DNA from: CAYNRE01 sp964399535
Lineage (GTDB): Bacteria > Planctomycetota > Planctomycetia > Pirellulales > CAYNRE01
Length of the DNA: 64,000 bases
Assembly: GCA_964399535.1 (NCBI GenBank)
Contig: CAYNRE010000027.1
Span: 186,001-250,000, forward strand
Direction of reading: 5' to 3'
The notes beneath the pieces are model-generated. The model was not told the origin of the DNA and did no database searches. It saw nothing but the letters and a program-made list of their open reading frames with translations. Position 1 is the first letter of the stretch. Each line of letters starts with the position of its first letter. The position numbers and the translations under genes are program-made. Of the stretch, positions 1-8,842 are shown in pieces.

Positions 1-287
1 AGGGCCAGGGTGGTTTTACCGCTCGATTCCGGGCCAAAAACCTCGATGATTCGCCCCTTGGGCAGCCCGCCACCCCCCAGCGCCAGGTCCAGCGACAGGC
101 TACCGGTGGGAATGGCCTCGATTCGCGCCGTGCCGGCATCGGCCCCCAGGGGCATGATGGCCCCCTCGCCGAACTCCTTCTCGATTTGGGCTAGGGTGCT
201 CTTGAGATTCGGGTCGCGATCCAAGGGCGACTTCGAAAGGGTTTTCGTGTCGGCGGCCTTTGAGGTTTTGGCGTCTTTCTTGGCCAT
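1..287 (-). CDS. recA: RecA recombinase, N-terminal part (runs off the window)
   Basis: RecA is the DNA strand-exchange ATPase of homologous recombination and the co-protease for LexA self-cleavage. Only the first 95 codons are present; the gene continues beyond position 1. The start is the ATG at 287-285, reading MAKKDAKTSK. After a Lys/Ser-rich leader of about 25 residues, the hallmark RecA string appears: an IEKEFGEGAIM stretch, TGSLSLDLALGGGGLPKGR, and the Walker A motif GPESSGKTT at the window edge. The match to the bacterial RecA N-terminus is close to residue-for-residue, so identity is nearly certain. Two LexA-like operators lie about 150 bp upstream, as expected for an SOS-regulated recA. 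Confidence 0.97.
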   Translation of the reverse strand, partial: MAKKDAKTSKAADTKTLSKSPLDRDPNLKSTLAQIEKEFGEGAIMPLGADAGTARIEAIPTGSLSLDLALGGGGLPKGRIIEVFGPESSGKTTLA

Positions 288-672
288 ACGTGACTCGGAT
301 CGAGATTCGCTCTTGGGTTCGGTGGGGCGGTGGTTCGACGATTTGGCGGTGGCGACCATTGGAGGAAAACCCCTATTTGGAAAAGACTTGCGGTTGTCAG
401 CCTGGGGCCGGCGGTGGGGGCGCGGCCAGGTCCTTGAGTACTGTACGTCTGAATAGTGTATCGACGTTCAGTATCGCTCGCAAGAGTTTTCCGGAAAGTT
501 TTCTCGGCGGTCCGCCTGGGCACGCCAGGATCGGTGGCGGATTCTAGCAGATTTGCGGCCAGGTGCCCCCAGCCAGTGCGGTTTTCGGGCAGTGTCGTAC
601 CAGTAAGGTCTCCTGGGCGAGAACGCAATCCGCCACTACCGCCGTCATTACACCAAGACAAAGAAGGCCCAC
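288..672. other. Intergenic region between divergent recA and GNAT gene
   Basis: This 385-bp stretch separates the recA start from the plus-strand acetyltransferase. It carries the pair of LexA-like boxes described separately (439-473). I see no convincing gene here; the reading frames that cross it are continuations of frames antisense to recA or the acetyltransferase and show no family signature. Confidence 0.6.
439..473. promoter_or_regulatory. Two overlapping LexA-like (SOS) boxes upstream of recA
   Basis: Positions 439-458 (plus) read TACTGTACGTCTGAATAGTG and positions 473-454 (minus) read TACTGAACGTCGATACACTA. Compared with the E. coli LexA consensus TACTGT-N8-ACAGTA, the first matches 6/6 and 4/6 in its half-sites and the second 5/6 and 5/6. 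The two 20-mers overlap by 5 bp, and the whole element forms an imperfect inverted repeat with 11-bp arms (439-449 and 463-473, one mismatch). It lies about 150 bp upstream of the recA ATG, so damage-dependent repression of recA is the natural reading. That the local LexA uses the E. coli-type motif is inferred, not shown. Confidence 0.5.
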
Positions 673-1305
673 GTGACTCAATCGCAGCGCGAAGCGGGCG
701 AACGGGCCAGACGGCTGCACCCGTCGGAGCTGTCCGCCGCGCGGCAAGTTCTTGCCGAGGCGTTTTTGGGCTACCCGCTCATGCAATACGCGCAGCCGCG
801 CGAGAGCCGGCGACTGGCGGCCTGTCAGGTGCTGTATGGGGCCATCCTGCGCGACGCGCTGCGCTATGGAGAGATTTGGACCACGGCCGAGCGAACGGCC
901 ATTGCCTGTTGGCTACCGCCGGCCACCTGCCACGCCAGCACCTGGCGCCAAGCCCGGGCCGGCATGCTGCGTTTGGCGCTCTGGCCGGGGCCGCGCGGGC
1001 TCGAGCGATTGATGGCCTACGACCGGGTGGGCCAGGTGTTGCACCACCGCGGAGCGCCGATGGCACACTGGTACTTGGCCGTGGTTGGCGTCGCCCCGAA
1101 ACACCAGGGTCGCGGACTGGCCCGAGGAGTACTGGAACCGGTTTGGATTCGGGCCGACGCCGAGGGGCTTCCCTGTTATCTGGAAACCCACGACCCGGCC
1201 AATGTGCCGCGCTACGAACACTACGGATTTCGCGTTACGGAAATGCGCGAGCTGCGCGGGCGACCGGTGCGAATTTGGGGAATGCTTCGCCCGGTGGGTG
1301 GCTAG
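673..1305 (+). CDS. GNAT-family N-acetyltransferase
   Basis: A 210-residue protein with a Gcn5-related acetyltransferase fold. The acetyl-CoA pyrophosphate-binding loop (motif A) is visible as VAPKHQGRGLARG at about residues 140-152, following the beta strand WYLAVVGV. The C-terminal motif with the NVPRYEHYGF string at about 177-186 is also typical. The start is the GTG at 673; no better ATG precedes the conserved region. The substrate cannot be told from sequence. The gene stands alone on the plus strand, and its TAG stop (1303-1305) shares a CTAG with the stop of the convergent gene. Confidence 0.85.
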   Translation: MTQSQREAGERARRLHPSELSAARQVLAEAFLGYPLMQYAQPRESRRLAACQVLYGAILRDALRYGEIWTTAERTAIACWLPPATCHASTWRQARAGMLRLALWPGPRGLERLMAYDRVGQVLHHRGAPMAHWYLAVVGVAPKHQGRGLARGVLEPVWIRADAEGLPCYLETHDPANVPRYEHYGFRVTEMRELRGRPVRIWGMLRPVGG

Positions 1306-2336
1306 GCATGGCCCATCAGCCGGCGCCGCGCCAGCCAACTGCCGATGGCCAACCAACCCACGAGCGCCAAGACACAGGTGCTCGGTTCGGGTACGGGCTC
1401 GCCAGCGCCCGGTCCGCCCGTGTCGAAGTTCGCGGCCCAGAGCGCGTAGTCGGCGGCGCCGACGCTGCCGTTGCCGTCGAAGTCGGCTGTAAGCCCGCCC
1501 CCTGTTTGACCGAATTGCGCGGCCCACAGGGCGTAGTCCGCAGCACCCACCTGGCCGTCGCCATTGGCGTCGCCCACTCGCTGGGTATGGGCCACGGCGA
1601 CGAGGAGCCCTTCGAGGACCAGCCCCGAATAGCCAATGTAGGGAAAGGGATCGGTATACAGGGTCTCGTCGTAGACCGGTTCCAGGTGAAACGGTAGCTG
1701 CAATTCAAACGTACCGGCTCCCAGGTCGGTAATCGTTCCGGGCCCGATCGAATTGGTAACGGCACGACCGAGCAGGGCACTACTTTGGAATAGGAACGGC
1801 GTGGGCGGGCCGCCCTGAGAGGCGTTCAATTCTCCGTGGGGAATCGACCAGGTTTGCGGGTTCCCGAACGTATAGGTATTCGCCGATGCCGCAGCCAGCG
1901 AACTGAGTGTCGAGGTGACCTGCAATCCCAGGTTGGTGACCGACCAATAGCTCCAACTGCCCGGCGGAAGAGCGTCGATACCGCCGATACCCGCCAGGTC
2001 GACGGTGCCCGACACGCCCGCGGCGGTGGGAAAAAACGGGGTTGGCTGCGGAGCGAGATCGAGCAGGCTGCCTGAAAGAAACTGAATCGTGTGTCCAGCC
2101 AGGTTCAGATCGACGGGCAGCGTACCGCTGAGGCTGGTCGAAAGACTTCCCGTGGCCTGGGGACCCCAACCATACAGTTCGCCAATATAAAACCGCAGGC
2201 CGGGAAACTCGCCCCACAAATCGGCGAAATCGATGTGGCTGCGAGCCGGGTCGACTTGAAACTGTACCGTTGCGGCTTGCGCGGAAAGCGCGGCGCACCC
2301 GACAACCCAGCAGGTCAGGGCGAGGTGAAAACGCAT
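1302..2336 (-). CDS. Secreted protein with dockerin-like repeats and PEP-CTERM sorting tail
   Basis: A 344-residue exported protein. I chose the ATG at 2336 because it begins a clear signal peptide (MRFHLALTCW, hydrophobic core, cleavage after AQA near residue 21). The central region has no family I recognise. Near residues 255-305 are two EF-hand-like, dockerin type I-style repeats, each with a D-x-N/D-x-D/N-G loop followed by VGAADYALWAA. The end is a PEP-CTERM signal: VPEPS near 315, a hydrophobic helix, then an RRR cluster. In other bacteria PEP-CTERM proteins are processed by exosortase and tied to exopolysaccharide loci such as the one at 5-35 kb. No exosortase gene is in the window. 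Confidence 0.85.
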   Translation of the reverse strand: MRFHLALTCWVVGCAALSAQAATVQFQVDPARSHIDFADLWGEFPGLRFYIGELYGWGPQATGSLSTSLSGTLPVDLNLAGHTIQFLSGSLLDLAPQPTPFFPTAAGVSGTVDLAGIGGIDALPPGSWSYWSVTNLGLQVTSTLSSLAAASANTYTFGNPQTWSIPHGELNASQGGPPTPFLFQSSALLGRAVTNSIGPGTITDLGAGTFELQLPFHLEPVYDETLYTDPFPYIGYSGLVLEGLLVAVAHTQRVGDANGDGQVGAADYALWAAQFGQTGGGLTADFDGNGSVGAADYALWAANFDTGGPGAGEPVPEPSTCVLALVGWLAIGSWLARRRLMGHA

Positions 2337-2511
2337 GAATTGGCCCCCAAATTCGACCGACCGCAGTGCATCCACCAACCACCGATACGACGGCTGCGGC
2401 GCAGCGCCTCGGCAGACCGCCAGGCTCGCTGCCGGATCATAGCGACCGCCCGACACCTCGCTACCAATCAGTATCCCCACCCTTAACGGCGGAATCAATC
2501 AACCGGCGCTC

Positions 2512-4005
<1,494 letters not shown>

Positions 4006-4106
4006 TGCCTGAATCCTCGCTCGCTAACGGCGATCGAACGAAAACGACCGGTCCAGCCCCGCCGGGGTCTGGCCGCGAAAAAAAGACGAAATTCGCCGGC
4101 CTCGGT

Positions 4107-4892
4107 TCAGGAGGGGGGCGATTGGCTGGGGAACCACCAGCCCACCAGCAGATCGTAAACCAGGCCCCCCAAGATGCCACCCAGCAGGGGCCCCACGATG
4201 GGAATCCACCACCAGCCGTCGCCGGCGCGAAAAACCTCGCCACCCCAACCCGCCAAATAGGTAAACAGCCGCGGACCGAAGTCGCGGGCCGGGTTGATGG
4301 CGTAGCCGCAATTGAGCCCCAGGGTCATGCCGATGGCCAGCACCGTCAGGCCCACCAGAACGGGCCCCAGGTTGGCCGCGGGGGCTTGATTGCGCGAGTC
4401 GGTCAGCGCCAGCACACACAGAACGAGCAGCCCCGTGCCGACGATCTGGTCGACCAGGCCGCCGCGCACCGGCTCGAGCCAAGGCTGCGGGTAAGTGGCC
4501 CAGATTCCCGCGGTGGCCTGGGGCCCGGTGACCTGGCGCACCCCGCCGTCGTAGTGATTCAGCGCGTCGTAATACACGCCGTACACCAGGGCCGAGGCGA
4601 CAAACGCGCCGGCCACCTGGGCGATGCAAAACGGAATCACCCTGCCCCAAGGAAAACCCCGGTGCACGGCCAGGGCCAGGGTTACGGCGGGGTTCAGGTG
4701 CCCGCCGGAAACGCCGCCGGCCACGTACACGCCCAGCACCACGCCCAGGGCCCAACCCAGATTGATGGAAAGATACTGGCCGTTCTGCTCGCCGCTGAGC
4801 ACCACCTGGGCCACCACGGCCACGCCAAAAGCGATCAGCACGAACGTGCCCAGGAATTCGGCCCCCAATTCACGCCACAGGCTGCGCTGCAT
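4107..4892 (-). CDS. glpF: Glycerol uptake facilitator (aquaglyceroporin, MIP family)
   Basis: A 261-residue inner-membrane channel with six predicted helices and both half-helix NPA boxes: GGHLNPAV at about 64-71 and GYAINPARDFGP at about 196-207. The Asp directly after the second NPAR is characteristic of glycerol-conducting members rather than strict water channels. I chose the ATG at 4892 (MQRSLWREL) because it follows a purine-rich GGGGGAGA ribosome site and begins just before helix 1; the open frame upstream is low-complexity Arg/Ser and unlikely to be translated. It precedes glpK in a probable glpFK operon, so glycerol is trapped as it enters. Confidence 0.92.
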   Translation of the reverse strand: MQRSLWRELGAEFLGTFVLIAFGVAVVAQVVLSGEQNGQYLSINLGWALGVVLGVYVAGGVSGGHLNPAVTLALAVHRGFPWGRVIPFCIAQVAGAFVASALVYGVYYDALNHYDGGVRQVTGPQATAGIWATYPQPWLEPVRGGLVDQIVGTGLLVLCVLALTDSRNQAPAANLGPVLVGLTVLAIGMTLGLNCGYAINPARDFGPRLFTYLAGWGGEVFRAGDGWWWIPIVGPLLGGILGGLVYDLLVGWWFPSQSPPS

Positions 4893-5073
4893 GCAACCAT
4901 CTCCCCCCGCACAAGCGACGATTCTGGAACCCCACCACGGACCGGGATTGTGCCGCGCCGCATGGCGGGGGGGCAAATAGATTTCCTCCTCCGCCGGAGA
5001 AAGTGAGGAAACGAGCCCCACCCCAAGGGCGGCGCGAAGCAGTACCGGCCCGCGGCGGCCGCGGATGGGGGCC

Positions 5074-6789
5074 TTAGCGGCCCGAGGGCGGGCTACCCAG
5101 GTCGTACAGCGTTGCCTGGGGGGTGGCGCTGAGCCGAGTGAACCGGGCCTCGAGCGCCTCGGCGAAGCCCGGCGCTTGACGGACCGCGGCCTGTTCGGCG
5201 ATGAACCACCGCGCCCCGCGTTCGCGGAGCGTTTCGAGCGTTTCGAGCGATTGCTGCTCGAGTGGAATGGTCCAGCCGAAGCGCTCAAGCCAGTAGAGAA
5301 AATACGAAGCGTCGTAGGCTACGGGGCGGCCCGTTTCGTCGAAACCAGCGCCGCCCGACACTACCAACCGGCCGGGCCCCTCGAGCAACGGGCGAAACTG
5401 GTCGGCGGCCGCGTAGAGCGGGTCGGCAGTGGGGGGCGTGAGCAAACCCGCGGCGGTGCGCCATTGACTGCCCACCACCGCCAGCAGCGAAAGCCCCGCG
5501 GCCAAGGCGACTAGTGCCGACCAGCCGGGGGGCCGTAGTCGAGCGTCGCCGATTACCTGGAAGCGGCCTGCCTGCATGGTCCGCATCAGCCAAACCGCCG
5601 TCGGCAGAGCCAGGGCCACCACCAACGGCAGATAGCGTCCCTGCTGGCCGGCCAGCGCCGCGGCCAGCGGAGCCCCGGCCACCACGGCCGAGGCCCAAGG
5701 AGCCTGCCGGGCTCCGATCGCCGCCGCCACCAAGAGCTGCGAGCCCAGGCCGATCGCCAGGGCCGCGGGGGGCGCGGCCACGATGTGGTAGTAGGCGGCC
5801 CAGTCGTCGCCCGTGGTGCGGCCTGCCACCAGGTAAAACAGGGCGATCGCGGCCAGCCAGAGGGCCACGAGACGGGCGCTGCGGCGCGGGCGGCCGAGCA
5901 GAAGCCCGTAAGCGCCAAGTACCACGCCGGGCATGGTCCAAACGCGGTACAACTCGAGCCGGGCGATGCCGGCCAGAAAATGCGGGTGCCGAAGCAGGTC
6001 GAGGCCGGCCCAGTGGGTTTCGTTCGAGACCCCCAGCGAATTGCCGTAGATAAGCCAGAGCCGATGGGCGTGGCTGTACCAAATGGCCGCCGGCACGACG
6101 GCCACCAGGGCCAAGAGCCAGACGTCGATGCGGCGCAGGGCGGCCCACCCCCACTCGCCCAAGATCACCGCCGCGAACAACAACCCCAGGTGGGCCGCGG
6201 GCAGCTTGGCCAAGAGGGCCAGCGCGGTGATCGCGGCCACCGCGAGCCAGCGCCCCAGGCTGGGCCGCTCGATCCAGCGAAGCAGGGCCCAGGGCGAGGC
6301 CACGTAACAGGCGAGCATCAGCCCCTCGGGCTGGAGCGAGGTGGCGGTGCTCAGCACCAGCGGGGCGACCGCGAAACTAAGCTGGGCGGCTAATGCCGAA
6401 AGCCAGTCGAGCAACCGTAGCGAGAGGGCCGCGAACACGGCCAGCGTGACGAGCGAAAGGGCCCAGGCGATGGCCCGGCCCCAAATCACCGAAACGCCGG
6501 TCAGGTGGTATCCGCAGGCCATCAGCCAGGGATAGAGCGGGAATTCCATCTCGGCATAGCCTGGCCCGTCCTTGCGCCAGTCGATGCGCGGATAGGCTAG
6601 GTTCATCCCCTCCTGGTAGAAGTTGCGGGCTACGGCCGCCACGTCGCACTCGCGCCAGGAAGGCTGATCCAGCGGCCGAACCAGGTCGCGGGCGCGCAGC
6701 ACCGCGCCCAGCACCAGAATTCCAAGCACGCAGCGACGCACCCAGTACGGCCGGTGGCCGGGAGCCGAAGGAGGGCCCTGGTCGCTCAC
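5074..6789 (-). CDS. GT39/ArnT-like membrane glycosyltransferase (GT-C)
   Basis: A 571-residue multi-spanning membrane protein of the dolichyl-phosphate-mannose mannosyltransferase (PMT_2/GT39) type. These enzymes use a polyprenyl-phosphate sugar as donor. The first extracytoplasmic loop after helix 1 carries the family signature region QPSWRECDVAAVARNFY at about 39-55, holding the acidic residue expected at the active site, and about ten hydrophobic segments follow. The C-terminus is soluble (about 460-571). The GTG start at 6789 overlaps the stop of the DPPR synthase gene by 4 bp, suggesting that its donor could be a decaprenyl-phosphate pentose. It is the last gene of the long polysaccharide run. 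Confidence 0.8.
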   Translation of the reverse strand: MSDQGPPSAPGHRPYWVRRCVLGILVLGAVLRARDLVRPLDQPSWRECDVAAVARNFYQEGMNLAYPRIDWRKDGPGYAEMEFPLYPWLMACGYHLTGVSVIWGRAIAWALSLVTLAVFAALSLRLLDWLSALAAQLSFAVAPLVLSTATSLQPEGLMLACYVASPWALLRWIERPSLGRWLAVAAITALALLAKLPAAHLGLLFAAVILGEWGWAALRRIDVWLLALVAVVPAAIWYSHAHRLWLIYGNSLGVSNETHWAGLDLLRHPHFLAGIARLELYRVWTMPGVVLGAYGLLLGRPRRSARLVALWLAAIALFYLVAGRTTGDDWAAYYHIVAAPPAALAIGLGSQLLVAAAIGARQAPWASAVVAGAPLAAALAGQQGRYLPLVVALALPTAVWLMRTMQAGRFQVIGDARLRPPGWSALVALAAGLSLLAVVGSQWRTAAGLLTPPTADPLYAAADQFRPLLEGPGRLVVSGGAGFDETGRPVAYDASYFLYWLERFGWTIPLEQQSLETLETLRERGARWFIAEQAAVRQAPGFAEALEARFTRLSATPQATLYDLGSPPSGR

Positions 6790-7751
6790 CAGGGGAGCCA
6801 GCTACTGGGGCCGTAGATGATGAGCGTGACCAGAAGCACCCAGACGATCACGTTGACAAGCGTGAGCGGGTCGCCCAGAAGCAAGCGCGACGGATCCCCC
6901 CCCTCGCGGCGTTCGTGAACCAGGTACAGGTAGCGGTACACGCCGTAAACAACGCAAGGCGAGGTGAAGATCAGCGAGCTGGTTTGAAAGCGGGCCACGG
7001 TTTCCGGGGCCAGCGTGTAGAGGGCATAGGTCATGACCACCACGGCGGCCGAGATGGTCATCATGACGTCGAGGTAGTAGATCGAGTAATGCCCCAACGC
7101 CGCCCGGTGCATTTGGGCCGATTGCTCGAGCAGCACCAGTTCGTGACGGCGTTTGCCGAACCCCAAGAACAGGGCCAGCATCAGCGTGCAAAGCAGCAGC
7201 CAGGGGGTGACCGTAACGCCGATCACCACGCCCCCCGCCACGGCCCGCAGCACGTAGCCCAGGGCAATGGCCATCACATCTAAAATCACCTCGTGCTTGA
7301 GCACCCGAGAGTAGGCCAGGTTGAGCAGCAAATAGCTGGCCACGATCAGGCCCATGCCCGGGTGCAGGGCCGTGCCCCCGGCCAAGGCCGCGGCGGCCAA
7401 GACCACCAGCGCCGTCCAGGCCCAGGAAACGGGCAACTCGCCCGAGGCCAACGGACGGCGCCGCTTGGCGGGGTGCAAACGGTCTTGCGCCCGGTCGCCC
7501 AAATCGTTGAACAGGTACGTGGCGCTGGCGGCCAGGCAGAAAACGACGAAGGCCCCCAGGCTCGCCAGCATGGCCCGCGGATTGCCCAGCGAGCGCGAGA
7601 AGATCAGCGCGGCGAAGACCAACAGGTTCTTGACCCACTGCTCTGGGCGCACAGCCCGCACCAGCGCCGCCGCGCGCGAGGCGAGCGCGGCGCCGGCAGG
7701 CCGGACCGCTTCGGCGGCGGCGGGTGGCTCAGGCGTGGGCGCGGGGGTCAT
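6786..7751 (-). CDS. Decaprenyl-phosphate phosphoribosyltransferase-like UbiA prenyltransferase
   Basis: A 321-residue membrane enzyme of the UbiA superfamily. The Mg-diphosphate-binding motif NDLGDRAQDRLHPAKRRRP (about 82-100) fits the 5-phosphoribosyl-1-pyrophosphate-using DPPR synthases, whose consensus is NDxxDxxxDRxHPxKxxRP, better than the quinone or heme types. The upstream RPEQWVKNLLVFA segment is also typical. The reaction moves ribose 5-phosphate from PRPP to a polyprenyl phosphate, the first step to lipid-linked ribose or arabinose donors. Its ATG overlaps the preceding deacetylase stop (ATGA), and its own stop overlaps the GT39 start. The phosphatase and the DprE1/DprE2-like epimerase that would follow in actinobacteria are not seen here. 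Confidence 0.85.
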   Translation of the reverse strand: MTPAPTPEPPAAAEAVRPAGAALASRAAALVRAVRPEQWVKNLLVFAALIFSRSLGNPRAMLASLGAFVVFCLAASATYLFNDLGDRAQDRLHPAKRRRPLASGELPVSWAWTALVVLAAAALAGGTALHPGMGLIVASYLLLNLAYSRVLKHEVILDVMAIALGYVLRAVAGGVVIGVTVTPWLLLCTLMLALFLGFGKRRHELVLLEQSAQMHRAALGHYSIYYLDVMMTISAAVVVMTYALYTLAPETVARFQTSSLIFTSPCVVYGVYRYLYLVHERREGGDPSRLLLGDPLTLVNVIVWVLLVTLIIYGPSSWLPW

Positions 7752-8842
7752 CGTTGGCTCTCGAAGCTGGCCGCGGCCAGCTCGTTGGGTGGGGCCGCGG
7801 CGGTTGTCGAGCCGTGGCCGGCCAAAGCGGCGGGGGGACTCGCCGCGGGAGGGGGCTCCACGGTCGATTCGTCGCCGAACCGCGGACGCCGGCGGGGAAG
7901 CCCCCCACGTGCCAGGATCGCGTCGGCGTGCCGGCCCATGGGCACGGGTTCAAACCAGCGGGTCAACTCGGCCAGGATGTCGCTCATCAGCTCCAGCTTG
8001 CGCTCGGCGGGTTGATTCATCGCCGGGAAGAAGGCCAGGTCGGCGTCGTCGTCGGCCCCCAGAAAATCGAGCGGGTGCAACAGCAGCGAGGGCTCGACCC
8101 CGCCCGCGCGGCAGGCCGCCAGGGCGCAGCGCCAGTAGGCCAGGGCCGCGGCGGTGGAGTACCCGCCGAGATACAACAGGTAGCTGGCGTGAATCGGCGA
8201 GCGCAACAGCGGAAAGGTGGTCACCGGAATCTCGAGCAGCGCCGCGCGGTCGAGCGACCACTGGTAGGGCTTGAGCCGTCGCAGCCCCTCGCGCCAGGTG
8301 CCGAACAGCCGAGCCCGCTGCCGGCGCTCTTCGCGAGTTAGTCGCGAGGAGAAAAAGTAATAGGCCCGGGCCAGGGGGCCCAGAAACGTGGGGAAGGTCG
8401 AGGCGTCGTAGCGGTAGCCCCGCTGGTGCAGCACTTCAAGCGTATTGCGCGAAACGCTGAACCCTGGTCCGCGGAAACCACGGGGCCGCGCGCCCGTGGC
8501 CGCGGCGATGGCGTCTTCGGCCCGGGCCAGTTCGGCTTCAAGTTGGTCGCGCCGATAAAGATGCAGCCAGGGTTCGTGGTGAAACGAGTGGTTTCCCACC
8601 TCGTGGCCGGCCCGGGGTATCTCGGCCAGCACCGGCGCATCGGCCGGCTGGGCAGCGTCCTGACCGACGATGAAAAAGGTGATCGGCAACTTCCGCTCCG
8701 CGAGAAACTCGAGCACCCGAGGCACCACCAGCGGCAAATAGCTGGGCAGCGATTGCCAGGCGGCATCGCCGTGGGTCTTGAGGTAAGACCACTTGTTGTC
8801 CAGGTCGAGCGAGACGCTAGCAAGCGGGCGCGAGTGGTGCAT
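7748..8842 (-). CDS. Polysaccharide deacetylase (NodB domain)
   Basis: A 364-residue carbohydrate esterase 4-type protein. The N-terminal motif SLDLDNKWSY (about 11-20) supplies the Asp residues, and HEVGNHSFHH (about 80-89) supplies the H-x3-H metal pair (H85, H89). RGPGFS follows and matches the motif 3 RxPG pattern, so the active site looks complete. No signal peptide is visible, so it may act on cytoplasmic precursors. I chose the ATG at 8842; it overlaps the flavoprotein gene by 26 bp. The last 60 residues are low-complexity Ala/Pro. Likely role: removing N- or O-acetyl groups from sugars of the locus product. Confidence 0.85.
   Translation of the reverse strand: MHHSRPLASVSLDLDNKWSYLKTHGDAAWQSLPSYLPLVVPRVLEFLAERKLPITFFIVGQDAAQPADAPVLAEIPRAGHEVGNHSFHHEPWLHLYRRDQLEAELARAEDAIAAATGARPRGFRGPGFSVSRNTLEVLHQRGYRYDASTFPTFLGPLARAYYFFSSRLTREERRQRARLFGTWREGLRRLKPYQWSLDRAALLEIPVTTFPLLRSPIHASYLLYLGGYSTAAALAYWRCALAACRAGGVEPSLLLHPLDFLGADDDADLAFFPAMNQPAERKLELMSDILAELTRWFEPVPMGRHADAILARGGLPRRRPRFGDESTVEPPPAASPPAALAGHGSTTAAAPPNELAAASFESQR

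Noticed and set aside
456..1697. Plus-strand frame covering the acetyltransferase in another frame
   Set aside because: Overlaps the GNAT gene and the PEP-CTERM gene; the GNAT frame has clear motif A, this one is Arg/Pro-rich noise.
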